Positions 7,792 to 15,783 of a DNA stretch of 32,232 nt are shown in pieces. Below the pieces are notes generated by a model that did no database searches, was not told the origin of the DNA, and saw only the letters and a list, made by a program, of their open reading frames with translations. Both the position numbers and the translations under genes were made by a program. The DNA is from Oscillospiraceae bacterium (GTDB lineage Bacteria > Bacillota > Clostridia > Oscillospirales > Oscillospiraceae), in NCBI GenBank assembly GCA_022801715.1, contig JAAWSV010000029.1, positions 1-32,232 on the forward strand. The letters are read 5' to 3'. Each line of letters opens with the position of its first letter. Positions within the stretch are counted from its first letter, which is position 1.

Positions 7792-9018
7792 TTACTTTTT
7801 CAAGAGGCCCATCTCCGCCATGGCCTGGACCTGGGTGGGCAGACCCCAGAGGTTGATGAAGCCGGCGGCGTCGGCCTGGTTGTAGTCGCTCTCGCCGAAG
7901 GTGCAGATATTCTCGAAGTAGAGGGTGTGGGGGGAGGAGACGCCGGCGTTGATCACGTTCCCCTTGTAGAGCTTCAGCTTCACCTGGCCGGTGACGGTCT
8001 TCTGAGTCTCCGTCACGAAAGCGCTGAGGGCCTGCCGCAGGGGGCTGAACCAGAGGCCGTTGTAGACCAGCTCCGCAAAGCACACGCCCAACTCCTGCTT
8101 CTTGTGGGCGGTGAGCTTATCTAAGCAGATGGTCTCTAAGATCTGGTGGGCCTTGTAGAGGATGGTGCCGCCGGGGGTCTCATAGACGCCGCGGCACTTC
8201 ATGCCCACCAGGCGGTTCTCCACGATGTCCAAAAGGCCGATGCCGTTCTTCCCGCCCAGCTCGTTGAGCTTGAGGACGATCTCCTTGGCCGTCATCTTTT
8301 TCCCGTCCAAGGCCACGGGGACGCCCTGCTCGAAGTCCAGGGTGATGTAGGTGGGCTCATCCGGGGCGTCCATGGGGCTGACGCACATCTCGAGGAAGCC
8401 GGGCTTCTCATACTGGGGCTCGTTGGCGGGCTCCTCCAAATCCAGGCCCTCGTGGCTCAGGTGCCAGAGGTTCTTGTCCTTGGAGTAGTTGGTCTCCCGG
8501 CTGATCTTCAGGGGGACGTTGTGGGCCTCGGCGTAGTCGATCTCCTCCTCGCGGCTCTTGATGTCCCACTCCCGCCAGGGGGCGATCACCGTCATGGTGG
8601 GGGCGAAGTGCTTGATGGCCAGCTCAAATCGCACCTGATCGTTGCCCTTGCCCGTGCAGCCGTGGGCGATGGCGTCGGCGCCCTCCCGCTTGGCGATCTC
8701 CACCAGACCCTTGGCGATGATGGGTCGGGCCACGGCGGTGCCTAAGAGGTAGTCCTCGTAGATGGCCCCGGCCTGCATGCAGGGGATAATCACATCGTCC
8801 ACCATCTCGTCGGTGAGATCCAGGGCGTAGAACTTGGAGGCACCGGTCTTCAGGGCCTTGGCCTCCAGCCCCTCCAGCTCATCCCCCTGCCCCACGTCCC
8901 CCGCCACGGCGATGACCTCGCTGTTGGGGTAGTTCTCTTTCAGCCAGGGGATGATGACGGACGTATCCAGTCCGCCGGAGTAGGCCAGTACGATCTTTTT
9001 GATGTCGCTCTTGTTCAT
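7792..9018 (-). CDS. argG: Argininosuccinate synthase
   Basis: 408 residues, normal for the family. It condenses citrulline and aspartate with ATP to argininosuccinate. I chose the ATG at 9018 because [20 protein letters not shown] is the family N-terminus (ATP-binding SGGLDTS loop at 14-20) and GGGAGGAAG stands upstream; longer in-frame starts reach into the promoter and operator region. Other landmarks are [14 protein letters not shown] (citrulline/ATP site), the SREEEIDYA segment and the ETPGGTIL motif towards the C-terminus. It is first in the argG-argH-argD order, so ArgR-like sites over its promoter could set expression of the cluster, although argH has its own promoter-like sequence. 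Confidence 0.95.
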   Translation of the reverse strand: MNKSDIKKIVLAYSGGLDTSVIIPWLKENYPNSEVIAVAGDVGQGDELEGLEAKALKTGASKFYALDLTDEMVDDVIIPCMQAGAIYEDYLLGTAVARPIIAKGLVEIAKREGADAIAHGCTGKGNDQVRFELAIKHFAPTMTVIAPWREWDIKSREEEIDYAEAHNVPLKISRETNYSKDKNLWHLSHEGLDLEEPANEPQYEKPGFLEMCVSPMDAPDEPTYITLDFEQGVPVALDGKKMTAKEIVLKLNELGGKNGIGLLDIVENRLVGMKCRGVYETPGGTILYKAHQILETICLDKLTAHKKQELGVCFAELVYNGLWFSPLRQALSAFVTETQKTVTGQVKLKLYKGNVINAGVSSPHTLYFENICTFGESDYNQADAAGFINLWGLPTQVQAMAEMGLLKK

Positions 9019-9067
9019 AGCAGCTTCCTCCCAAAACCAATCGTTTCCGCTGTTGTCCTTGTATGGG

Positions 9068-9100
9068 ATACATATTACGTGTATTTGCATGAATATGCAA
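9068..9100 (-). promoter_or_regulatory. argG promoter covered by two ArgR-like palindromes
   Basis: On the minus strand TTGCAT (9100-9095), a 17-bp spacer and TAATAT (9077-9072) form a good promoter about 55 bp before the argG start. Two palindromes overlap it: TTGCATGAATATGCAA (9085-9100) on the -35 and ATACATATTACGTGTAT (9068-9084) on the -10. Position and similarity to the box before argH fit repression by ArgR with arginine. The centre spacing of about 16-17 bp is shorter than the classical 21 bp. Confidence 0.6.
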
Positions 9101-9118
9101 TACACATTTTTGTACAAC

Positions 9119-9426
9119 TTAGACGTCGGCCACTGGGACTATTTGGCTATTATGTAAAAGTACATGCTGCGATGTGGCGACTATATATTCATACAATGGG
9201 TGATTTTGATCAGAGGAGGGCGGGTGTATTCACAATATACAATGGAAATGCAGGCGGGTGTATTTGGCGGGGGGCGCCTGCGAGGAATTCCTCCGCGGCG
9301 CAGGGTGGGGCTTGGACACAAAATCTCATTGCGCCGCCGCCTGTTTTGTGTTATGATTGAGCTCAATAACAAAAAAGTCAATCTCAACAGTAAGTCAATC
9401 TCAACAGTAAAAAGAGGAAGTCAGTT
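9119..9426. other. Intergenic region between argG and helicase genes
   Basis: No convincing gene. It holds an 11-bp direct repeat GCGGGTGTATT at 9220-9230 and 9254-9264, a helicase promoter candidate TTGCGC (9329-9334) - 17 bp - TATGAT (9352-9357), and the 17-bp tandem duplication described separately. The rest (about 9120-9210 and 9265-9325) shows nothing I can name. Confidence 0.5.
9375..9408 (+). repeat. Perfect 17-bp tandem duplication in helicase leader
   Basis: AAGTCAATCTCAACAGT occurs twice back to back, immediately before the AGAGGAAG ribosome site of the helicase gene and downstream of its promoter candidate, so it would be in the 5' untranslated region. Confidence 0.85.
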
Positions 9427-10593
9427 ATGGAATTCACTCAGGGCGTTCGCTTCGACAGCCTGTCGCTGTCGGAGGAGATGCTCCGCGCTTTGGAGAAGCG
9501 GGGCTACGTCGTCTCCACCCCCGTTCAGGCGGGGTGCATCCCCCCTATGCTGGACTGGCGGGATGTTACCGCCAAGGCTCCCACCGGCACCGGTAAGACC
9601 TTCGCCTTCGGCATCCCCATCATTGAGCATATCCGCACCGACTGCACCGATGTGCAGGCGGTGATTCTGGCCCCCACACGGGAGCTGGCCATGCAGATCA
9701 CCGCCGAGATGCGGGAGATCGCCCTCTACAAGGAGGGCATCCGCATGGTCTGCCTCTACGGCGGCCAGCCCATCGGCCGGCAGATCGACGCGCTGAAGAA
9801 GAAGCCCCAGATCGTGGTGGCCACGCCGGGGCGCCTCAGCGACCACATGAAGCGGCGCACCGTCCGGGTGGACCGGGTGGAGACCGTGGTCCTGGACGAG
9901 GCGGACCGGATGCTGGACATGGGTTTCATCCACGATGTGACCCGCCTGTTAGACCAGATGAAGAAGCGGAAAAACCTCGGGCTCTTCTCCGCCACCATCA
10001 GCCGGGAGGTGATGGATATCGCTTGGGTCTACCAGCGGGACGCGGAGGAGATCACGGTCCAGGCCAGCGAGGAGAACAAGCCCGACATCCGGCAGTACAG
10101 CATAGAGGTCCCCCAGAGCGGCAAGATAGAGGCGGTGGAAAAGGTCCTCGCCTACGGCGACTACGACCGGGTGATGATCTTCTGCAACACCAAGGGCAAC
10201 GCCGAGCGGGTGGCCTACCTGCTCCAGCTCCACGGCGTGGACGCCCAGTGCATCCACGGCGACATCCCCCAGGCGAAGCGGGAGAAGGTGATGGCCAGGT
10301 TCCGGGAGGGGAAGCTGCGGGTGTTTGTGGCCACCGACGTGGCCGCCCGGGGCATCGACGTGGACGACGTGGACGCGGTGATCAATTTCGATGTGCCGGA
10401 GGAGAACGAGTACTACGTCCACCGCATCGGCCGCACCGGCCGGGCCAGGCGCCGGGGTGTGGCCTACACCCTCCTCACCGACTACCCCAGTATGCTCCGC
10501 CTGCGGGACGTGGCCAGGTTTACCAGGAACACCGTCACCCCCCTGTACGTGGGGGAGGACGGGGCCCTCACCGAGGAGCCGCCGAAGAAGTGA
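9427..10593 (+). CDS. DEAD-box ATP-dependent RNA helicase
   Basis: 388 residues: a helicase core with little C-terminal extension. All superfamily-2 motifs are visible: a Q-motif region (FDSLSLSEEMLRAL...TPVQ, 9-34), motif I APTGTGKT (51-58), Ia PTRELA (83-88), Ib TPGR (133-136), II DEAD (157-160), III SAT (188-190), V ATDVAARGID (302-311) and VI HRIGRTGR (332-339). The protein should unwind or remodel RNA duplexes using ATP in the cytoplasm (ribosome assembly, mRNA decay or cold response in relatives). It lacks the long basic tail of CshA/DeaD or the rRNA-binding domain of DbpA, so I do not assign a gene symbol. AGAGGAAG precedes the ATG. Monocistronic, with a terminator 12 bp after the stop codon. 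Confidence 0.92.
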   Translation: MEFTQGVRFDSLSLSEEMLRALEKRGYVVSTPVQAGCIPPMLDWRDVTAKAPTGTGKTFAFGIPIIEHIRTDCTDVQAVILAPTRELAMQITAEMREIALYKEGIRMVCLYGGQPIGRQIDALKKKPQIVVATPGRLSDHMKRRTVRVDRVETVVLDEADRMLDMGFIHDVTRLLDQMKKRKNLGLFSATISREVMDIAWVYQRDAEEITVQASEENKPDIRQYSIEVPQSGKIEAVEKVLAYGDYDRVMIFCNTKGNAERVAYLLQLHGVDAQCIHGDIPQAKREKVMARFREGKLRVFVATDVAARGIDVDDVDAVINFDVPEENEYYVHRIGRTGRARRRGVAYTLLTDYPSMLRLRDVARFTRNTVTPLYVGEDGALTEEPPKK

Positions 10594-10604
10594 TCAGGTG
10601 CTGA

Positions 10605-10641
10605 AAAAAGGAAGTCCGGCGAGAGGCCGGACTTCCTTTTT
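10605..10641. terminator. Bidirectional intrinsic terminator
   Basis: A perfect 16-bp stem starting AAAAAGGAAGTCCGGC with a 5-base loop (10621-10625) and T5 at the plus-strand end, A-run on the other side. It serves the helicase gene (plus) and the 67-residue gene (minus). Confidence 0.9.
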
Positions 10642-10647
10642 GTGTGG

Positions 10648-10851
10648 TCACAGGGCGGTGGACAGGGCGGCGTGGAGGGCCTCCTCCGCCGCCTGTAGGT
10701 AGCTCCAGAGGGCGTAGAGGCCGTCGGCGTAGGGGTCCTCCTCCAGCTCCAGGCCGGAGGTCATCAGCCGCAGGGCGTTGATCCCGCAGCTTATGCGGCT
10801 TACGGGCTCCTCCAGCTCCAGCAAAAGGTCCTGTGCGGTGGTAGTTTTCAT
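10648..10851 (-). CDS. Small acidic protein of unknown function
   Basis: 67 residues, preceded on the minus strand by AAGGAG seven bases before the ATG at 10851 and followed by a strong terminator, so it is very likely expressed. It begins MKTTTAQDLLLELEEPV and is predicted mostly helical, with many Glu and Leu and a GLYALWSYLQAAEEALHAAL C-terminal helix. No catalytic motif or membrane segment. It lies 119 bp downstream of the ribbon-helix-helix gene on the same strand. I recall similar short proteins beside CopG-like genes in clostridial accessory DNA, but cannot give a function; a toxin role is not supported by anything visible. Confidence 0.7.
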   Translation of the reverse strand: MKTTTAQDLLLELEEPVSRISCGINALRLMTSGLELEEDPYADGLYALWSYLQAAEEALHAALSTAL

Positions 10852-10970
10852 AAGACTTCTCCTTATTATTCTTGCGTTTCATCCGGAGAAGTGGTATAGT
10901 GAGATTTACCACTCCTTCGGGCGGTGGTTGTGATAGAGTGTTGGTGCAGCTTCTCAGGGCCGCCAGCACT

Positions 10971-11156
10971 CTATTTTTCGTCCAGCTCCGCCAGCAGACG
11001 ATCAATCGCGTACACGATAGCATCCGTCCTCGTCGTTCCTAAACGATCAGCACAGTTTTGGAGCTTTTGCTGCTCACTTTCGGAAAGTCGAAGATTGAGC
11101 TTATAGCGGCGCGCTGTTTCGCCCTTCGGGGGCCGCCCAGTTCTGGGAGACACCAT
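10971..11156 (-). CDS. Ribbon-helix-helix (Arc/CopG-like) DNA-binding protein
   Basis: 61 residues. A basic N-terminal arm (SPRTGRPPKGETARR) precedes the beta strand YKLNLRLS (18-25), helix SEQQKLQNCADRLG and the second helix TRTDAIVYAIDRLLAEL. This is the strand-helix-helix order of CopG/Arc dimers, which insert the paired strand into the major groove. The ATG at 11156 is preceded by GTGAGGTG; a GTG codon follows it directly. Such proteins repress their own promoter or act as plasmid-copy or antitoxin regulators; the palindrome across its promoter (11174-11204) fits self-repression. There is no recognisable toxin beside it. An imperfect hairpin (arms near 10938-10947 and 10966-10975, around the stop codon) follows the gene. 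Confidence 0.82.
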   Translation of the reverse strand: MVSPRTGRPPKGETARRYKLNLRLSESEQQKLQNCADRLGTTRTDAIVYAIDRLLAELDEK

Positions 11157-11173
11157 GTATCACCTCACTTTGT

Positions 11174-11214
11174 GGCGTGCATATAATATAACATGATGCA
11201 CGCCGGAAAGTCAA
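11174..11214 (-). promoter_or_regulatory. Promoter of the RHH gene with overlapping inverted-repeat operator
   Basis: Minus strand TTGACT (11214-11209), 18 bp, TATATT (11190-11185) is a near-consensus promoter. A perfect 9-bp inverted repeat GGCGTGCAT / ATGCACGCC (11174-11182 and 11196-11204) brackets the -10 element. Its two arms 22 bp apart centre-to-centre (two helical turns) would suit two RHH dimers. Confidence 0.7.
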
Positions 11215-11440
11215 TAGAGCTTTGGAAAAAATTGTAGGGGCGCACAGTGTGTGTCCCTACAGGGTGTAATAATCGGCGTGTAATGATCGGCGGCATAAAA
11301 CGTATGCGGGCGTGATGACCGGCGGGGGACGGCGCGCCGGGGTCGTCGCGCCCTACGGCGGGGTATCGGGCCGTGCGATTGTGTGTTCGCAGAGGGCAGG
11401 TCGGAATTGTAATCATTTTGTTACTTTTTTCACTGGCGGC
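11215..11440. repeat. Intergenic region with REP-like palindromes, including copy 2 of the 30-bp repeat
   Basis: No gene. A hairpin GTAGGGGCGCAC...GTGTGTCCCTAC (11234-11260) is followed by two near copies of a short ATCGGCG-containing unit (about 11269-11293). A 30-bp segment at 11329-11358 is identical to 4633-4662. This resembles decayed dispersed palindromic repeats inserted between the RHH and binding-protein promoters. Confidence 0.6.
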
Positions 11441-11470
11441 TTTACAAGGCGGGGGGTGATGTGGTATGAT
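11441..11470 (+). promoter_or_regulatory. Promoter of the binding-protein gene
   Basis: TTTACA (11441-11446), 18-bp spacer, TATGAT (11465-11470), about 60 bp before the start codon at 11531. Confidence 0.6.
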
Positions 11471-11530
11471 ACTAAAGATTGAATCGACAAAATATGACCG
11501 CTCACAGGCGATTTATAAGGAGTTTTTGGT

Positions 11531-13315
11531 ATGAAGAAGTGGCTATCCCTATCCCTCATCGCGGCGCTGCTGCTGCCGCTGCTGACGGCCTGCGCGGGGC
11601 CGGAGAACGAGACGCCCTCGGGGGAGGAGGGGCTCGCCCTGCGGGTGTGCGCCGCCGCCGGGCAGCGGAGCGCCGATCCGCTGGAGGCCGTCCAGGCCGG
11701 GGGGGACACCCTGCTCTTCCACCTCTATGAGAACCTGATGCGCTGGGAGGACGACGGCACGGGCCACGCGGTGCTGGTCCCCGGGGCGGCGGAGAGCGTG
11801 GCCACGGAGGAGAGCTATGACGGCTCTGTGACCTACACCTTCACCCTCCGCAGGGACGCCAAGTGGTCCGACGGCAAGGCGCTGACGGCCAAGCACTTCC
11901 TCTACACCTGGCGGCGTCTCTTCGAGCTGGAGGACACCCCGGCGGTGGTGAGCAAGCTCTACATGGTGGAGGGCTACTTCGACGCCAAGCGGGAGAAGAA
12001 CGGGGCCCTGCTCACCGGGGTGAGCGCCCCGGATCAGTACACCTTTGTGATTACGCTCACCGGGCACTACGCCTACTTTTTGGACGAGTTCTGCGCCGGG
12101 GGGCTGACCATGCCGGTGCGGGAGGACATGGTGAAGAAGTACGGCGCCGCCTGGGGCCAGAAGGCCGAGGCGGTGATCACCAACGGCCCCTACCAGCTGA
12201 GCAGCATGAGCGGCGGGGAGGTGACGGTGGAGCGGAACCGCTACTACCACAGCCCCAAGGCGGAGGGGCCGGAGACCATCACCTTTGTCCCCCTGGAGAG
12301 CGCCCAGAGGGACGGCGGGGAGCAGGCCTACAGCCAGGTGGAGAGCGGGGAGCTGAACTTCCTGACCGGTCTGCCCCAGAGCGTCGTGTCCCTGCGCAGC
12401 GGGGAGGGGACGCTGGAGGTGGAGCCGGTGCCGGCCACCTGCGGCCTTCTGATGAACGGGGCGGCGGAGCCCTTTGACAACGAGTTTGTCCGCAAGGCCC
12501 TTGCGGCGGTGGTGGACCAGGAGGCGCTGACGGCGGCAATGGGGGACCCCACCCTGTTGGCGGCCACCGGCTTTGTCCCTTGGGGGATCAGCAACCGGGA
12601 CAATGAGTGGTCGGTGGCGGAGCCTGTCCAGCAGGAGCCGGCGGTGGTGCTGCCGGAGGACCTGATCAACGGCGCGCAGGCGGAGCAGCCGGAGGAGACC
12701 TTCTGGGACTACCGGGCAGTGGGGGACTACGGCAGCACCAAGGCGGGGGAGGACCGGGAGACCCAGGTGGCCGGCGCCAAGCTCCTGATGAGCCAGGGGG
12801 GGTATCCCAACGGAGAGAACTTCCCGGAGGTGGAGCTCCTCTATGTGGACACACCGCAGAACGAGGCGGCGGCCAGGTATCTCCAGAACGTGTGGAAAAC
12901 CACCCTGAACGTGGCGGTGACGCCCCGGGGCCTCAGCGAGACGGAGGCGCGGGAGCTGCTTCTCAGCGGGGAGTACACCATGGCGGTGTTCCGCTTTGAC
13001 GCCGCCTTTGATGACGCGCTGGCCTTCCTCCACCGCTGGCAGGGGAAATTCGGCCCCAAGGACGGCAATTTAGTGAGCTATGCCGACCGGGCCTATGACC
13101 TGCTGCTCTCGGTGGTCAGTGCCTCCTCGGACTCCGCCCGGGAGGCCTGCCTCCACGACGCGGAGGAGCTGCTCCTCAGCGCCAAGAGCGTGGTGCCCCT
13201 GTTCTACTACGGGACCACCTCGACCCTCAGCGAGGAGCTTACCGGCGTGTATCGGAAGGCCGGCGGGGCCTACTTCTTTGATGGGGTGCGTCTGGTGGAG
13301 GAGGAGAGCGAATAG
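11531..13315 (+). CDS. Peptide/oligopeptide ABC transporter substrate-binding lipoprotein (family 5)
   Basis: 594 residues. It has a lipoprotein signal (basic MKK, hydrophobic core, lipobox LLTAC with lipidated Cys21), so it is anchored outside the membrane. The body has the family-5 (OppA/DppA-like) pattern: ADPLEAVQAGGDTLLFHLYENLM, then TYTFTLRRDAKWSDGKALTAKHFLYTWRR (the family signature), then ITNGPYQL and FVRKALAAVVDQEAL. It would bind peptides or a related solute and hand them to a permease. No permease or ATPase gene is in the window, so it is an orphan that either shares a distant transporter or acts as a sensor. AAGGAG lies eight bases before the ATG. A small membrane-protein gene follows after 24 bp. 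Confidence 0.9.
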   Translation: MKKWLSLSLIAALLLPLLTACAGPENETPSGEEGLALRVCAAAGQRSADPLEAVQAGGDTLLFHLYENLMRWEDDGTGHAVLVPGAAESVATEESYDGSVTYTFTLRRDAKWSDGKALTAKHFLYTWRRLFELEDTPAVVSKLYMVEGYFDAKREKNGALLTGVSAPDQYTFVITLTGHYAYFLDEFCAGGLTMPVREDMVKKYGAAWGQKAEAVITNGPYQLSSMSGGEVTVERNRYYHSPKAEGPETITFVPLESAQRDGGEQAYSQVESGELNFLTGLPQSVVSLRSGEGTLEVEPVPATCGLLMNGAAEPFDNEFVRKALAAVVDQEALTAAMGDPTLLAATGFVPWGISNRDNEWSVAEPVQQEPAVVLPEDLINGAQAEQPEETFWDYRAVGDYGSTKAGEDRETQVAGAKLLMSQGGYPNGENFPEVELLYVDTPQNEAAARYLQNVWKTTLNVAVTPRGLSETEARELLLSGEYTMAVFRFDAAFDDALAFLHRWQGKFGPKDGNLVSYADRAYDLLLSVVSASSDSAREACLHDAEELLLSAKSVVPLFYYGTTSTLSEELTGVYRKAGGAYFFDGVRLVEEESE

Positions 13316-13339
13316 GATCCAGTAGGAATTGACTTTTGG

Positions 13340-13771
13340 ATGGGAGTGTGGGTTGTGGAGAAGGGGGGCTCCTGCAGGGGGGCGCTGCCAAAGGAGATTT
13401 GGGCGGCGGCTTGGCTGACGGCGGCGGCTGTGGGCAGCTTTTTGATGCTGAAGCTGCTGGGGATCGTCTGCTGGGTGCTGCCGGTTATCGGGCTGCTGCT
13501 GCCGCTGCTGGCTATGCCGGTGCTGTGGAGCGGCGCGGCCATGCTGGCGGTGGGCAGCGGGGCGCTCTGCTGTGTGGCACTGCGCCGCGGGGAGAGGCGG
13601 CGGATCTGTCTGTTGCTGCTGACGGTGGACGCGGCGGTGCTGGCGGTGATGCTGCTGGTGACGGCCTACCTCTTTGGGCTGATCCCGCGGAGCTGGGCCT
13701 GGATCTGGGGGCCGGCGGCGGAGATCGGCAGCTGGTTTTTCCACATGCCCTCCGCCTTCGCGCTGATGTGA
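13340..13771 (+). CDS. Small multi-pass membrane protein, unknown
   Basis: 143 residues from the ATG at 13340, or 138 from a GTG at 13355 which has the better ribosome site (GGGAG at 13342-13346). Hydrophobic segments at about 20-40, 40-60, 62-82 and 88-114 suggest three or four membrane helices, with a basic cytoplasmic loop RRGERRR. It is the second gene after the binding lipoprotein with a 24-bp gap and no terminator between, so probably co-transcribed. It has no permease EAA loop and is too short for an OppB/OppC permease. I do not recognise a family. Confidence 0.6.
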   Translation: MGVWVVEKGGSCRGALPKEIWAAAWLTAAAVGSFLMLKLLGIVCWVLPVIGLLLPLLAMPVLWSGAAMLAVGSGALCCVALRRGERRRICLLLLTVDAAVLAVMLLVTAYLFGLIPRSWAWIWGPAAEIGSWFFHMPSAFALM

Positions 13772-13822
13772 ACTTGGGGATAGAACTCCACGGTCCCGGT
13801 ATAGGGGGGCTGTGTGGTACAA

Positions 13823-13828
13823 TATAAT
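13823..13828 (+). promoter_or_regulatory. -10 element of the CODH operon
   Basis: A perfect TATAAT about 54 bp before the cooS start codon, in an AT-rich pocket. I see no good -35 at the usual distance, so an activator may be needed or the promoter may be weak. Confidence 0.45.
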
Positions 13829-13881
13829 GAAAAAAACAACATAGGATTGAAGTATGAGACAGTACAAGGAGGACAAGCGTT

Positions 13882-15765
13882 ATGAATGACTGCTGCAACA
13901 ACTGCAACACCTGCCCCAGCGCGGATAAGCCCATGGAGGCCTACATCCGCGCCCTGCCCATGGAGACCAGCCACCACCGTGTGGCCAAGCAGAAGACCAA
14001 GTGCGGCTTCGGGCTCCAGGGCGTCTGCTGCCGGCTGTGCGCCAACGGGCCCTGCCGGATCACCCCCGACGCCCCCCGGGGCATCTGCGGGGCCGACGCG
14101 GACACCATCGTGGCCCGGAACTTCGCCCGGGCGGTGGCCGCCGGCTCCGGGTGCTACATCCACGTGGTGGAGAACACCGCCCGCCAGCTCCGGGACACCG
14201 GATTGACCCGCGGGAAGATCCGCAGTGAGGCGGCGCTGGAGAAGCTGGCCAGGACCATGGGCGTCACCGGGGAGGACAAGTATGATTTGGCCGTGAAGGT
14301 GGCGGAGAAGGTCCTCAGCGACCTGTACCGCCCGGAGTACGAGCCCATGGAGCTGGTGGAGAAGCTGGCCTATGCCCCCCGCGTGAAGCGGTGGAAGGAG
14401 CTGAACATCATGCCCGGCGGCGCCAAGGGGGAGGTGTTCCAGAACATCGTCAAGACCTCCACCAACCTGAGCTCCGACCCGGTGGAGATGCTGGTGTCCT
14501 GCCTGCGCTTAGGTATTTCCACGGGGCTCTACGGGCTCCAGCTCACCAATCTCCTGAACGACGTGGTCCTGGGCGACCCGGAGATTCGCCCCGCCCCGGT
14601 GGGGATGAACGTCATCGACCCGGACTACATCAATATCCTGATCACCGGACACCAGCACTCCCTCTTTACCTACATTCAGGACCGCCTCCTGGACGAGGAG
14701 GTGGTGGCCAAGGCCAAGGCCGCCGGGGCCAAGGGCTTTAAGCTGGTGGGCTGCACCTGCGTGGGGCAGGACCTCCAGCTCCGGGGTGCCCACTACACCG
14801 AGATTTTCGACGGCCACGCCGGCAACAACTACATCTCCGAGGCGGTTTTGGCCTGCGGCGCCATCGACGCGGTACTCAGCGAGTTCAACTGCACCCTCCC
14901 CGGCATCGAGCCCATCTGCGAGGAGCTGAAGATCAAGCAGATCTGCTTAGATGTGGTGGCCAAGAAGGCCAACGCCGAGTATATGCCCTTCCACTTCGAG
15001 TCCCGGGAGGCCGACGGCGACCGGATCATCGACGCCATCGTCACCGCCTACACCGAGCGCCGGGGCAAGGTGCCCATGAACCTCTTTAGGACCCACGGCA
15101 ACAAGAACACCCTCACCGGCGTCAGCGAGGGGAGCTTGAAGAAGTTCTTAGGGGGCAGCTGGAAGCCCCTCATCGACCTGATCGCCGCGGGGAAGATCAA
15201 GGGCCTCGCCGGGGTGGTGGGCTGCTCCAGCGTGGCCTATGGGCACGACACCCTCACGGTGGCGCTGACCAAGGAGCTGATCGCCCGGGATATTTTAGTG
15301 CTCACCGCCGGGTGCTCCTCCGGGGGCCTGGAGAACGTGGGCCTTATGACCCCGGAGGCCGCCGAGCTGGCCGGTCCCAATCTGAAGGCCGTCTGCAAGG
15401 AGCTGGGGATTCCCCCGGTGCTGAACTTCGGCCCCTGCCTCGCCATCGGCCGTCTGGAGATCGTGGCCACGGAGATTGCCGAGGAGCTGGGCGTGGACCT
15501 GCCCCAGCTGCCCCTGGTCCTCTCCGCCGCCCAGTGGCTGGAGGAGCAGGCCCTGGCCGACGGCGCCTTCGGTCTGGCGCTGGGGCTGCCCCTGCACTTG
15601 GGCGTGCCCCCCTTCATCACCGGCAGCAAGATAGTGACCAAGATCCTCACCGAGGACATGGTGGGCCTCACCGGGGGCCGGGTGATCGTGGACGGCGACG
15701 CCAGGAGTGCCGCGGATACGCTGGAGGGCATCATTGAGGAGAAGCGCAAGGCCCTGAACATCTGA
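13882..15765 (+). CDS. cooS: Anaerobic Ni-Fe carbon monoxide dehydrogenase, catalytic subunit
   Basis: 627 residues, family length. It oxidises CO with water to CO2, two protons and two electrons. Cluster ligands are all present when aligned from memory with Carboxydothermus CODH-II: D cluster Cys41 and Cys49; B cluster Cys50, Cys53, Cys58, Cys69; C cluster His257, Cys293, Cys337, Cys448, Cys478, Cys519. The acid/base residues differ: the position of His93 is Tyr92 and that of Lys563 is Gln556 (EEQALADG). Both alignments are anchored by exact spacing to neighbouring ligands. An extra Cys-rich N-terminus (Cys4, 5, 8, 11) precedes the core. GGAGG lies before the ATG. It is followed closely by a CooF-like ferredoxin and an oxidoreductase gene, a known clostridial arrangement. 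No acetyl-CoA synthase gene is nearby. Confidence 0.93.
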   Translation: MNDCCNNCNTCPSADKPMEAYIRALPMETSHHRVAKQKTKCGFGLQGVCCRLCANGPCRITPDAPRGICGADADTIVARNFARAVAAGSGCYIHVVENTARQLRDTGLTRGKIRSEAALEKLARTMGVTGEDKYDLAVKVAEKVLSDLYRPEYEPMELVEKLAYAPRVKRWKELNIMPGGAKGEVFQNIVKTSTNLSSDPVEMLVSCLRLGISTGLYGLQLTNLLNDVVLGDPEIRPAPVGMNVIDPDYINILITGHQHSLFTYIQDRLLDEEVVAKAKAAGAKGFKLVGCTCVGQDLQLRGAHYTEIFDGHAGNNYISEAVLACGAIDAVLSEFNCTLPGIEPICEELKIKQICLDVVAKKANAEYMPFHFESREADGDRIIDAIVTAYTERRGKVPMNLFRTHGNKNTLTGVSEGSLKKFLGGSWKPLIDLIAAGKIKGLAGVVGCSSVAYGHDTLTVALTKELIARDILVLTAGCSSGGLENVGLMTPEAAELAGPNLKAVCKELGIPPVLNFGPCLAIGRLEIVATEIAEELGVDLPQLPLVLSAAQWLEEQALADGAFGLALGLPLHLGVPPFITGSKIVTKILTEDMVGLTGGRVIVDGDARSAADTLEGIIEEKRKALNI

Positions 15766-15783
15766 GAGGGGAGAACTGCTGAG

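Noticed and set aside
10648..11156. Toxin-antitoxin system
   Set aside because: The RHH protein could be an antitoxin, but the partner has no toxin motif and the gene gap of 119 bp is larger than usual for such pairs.
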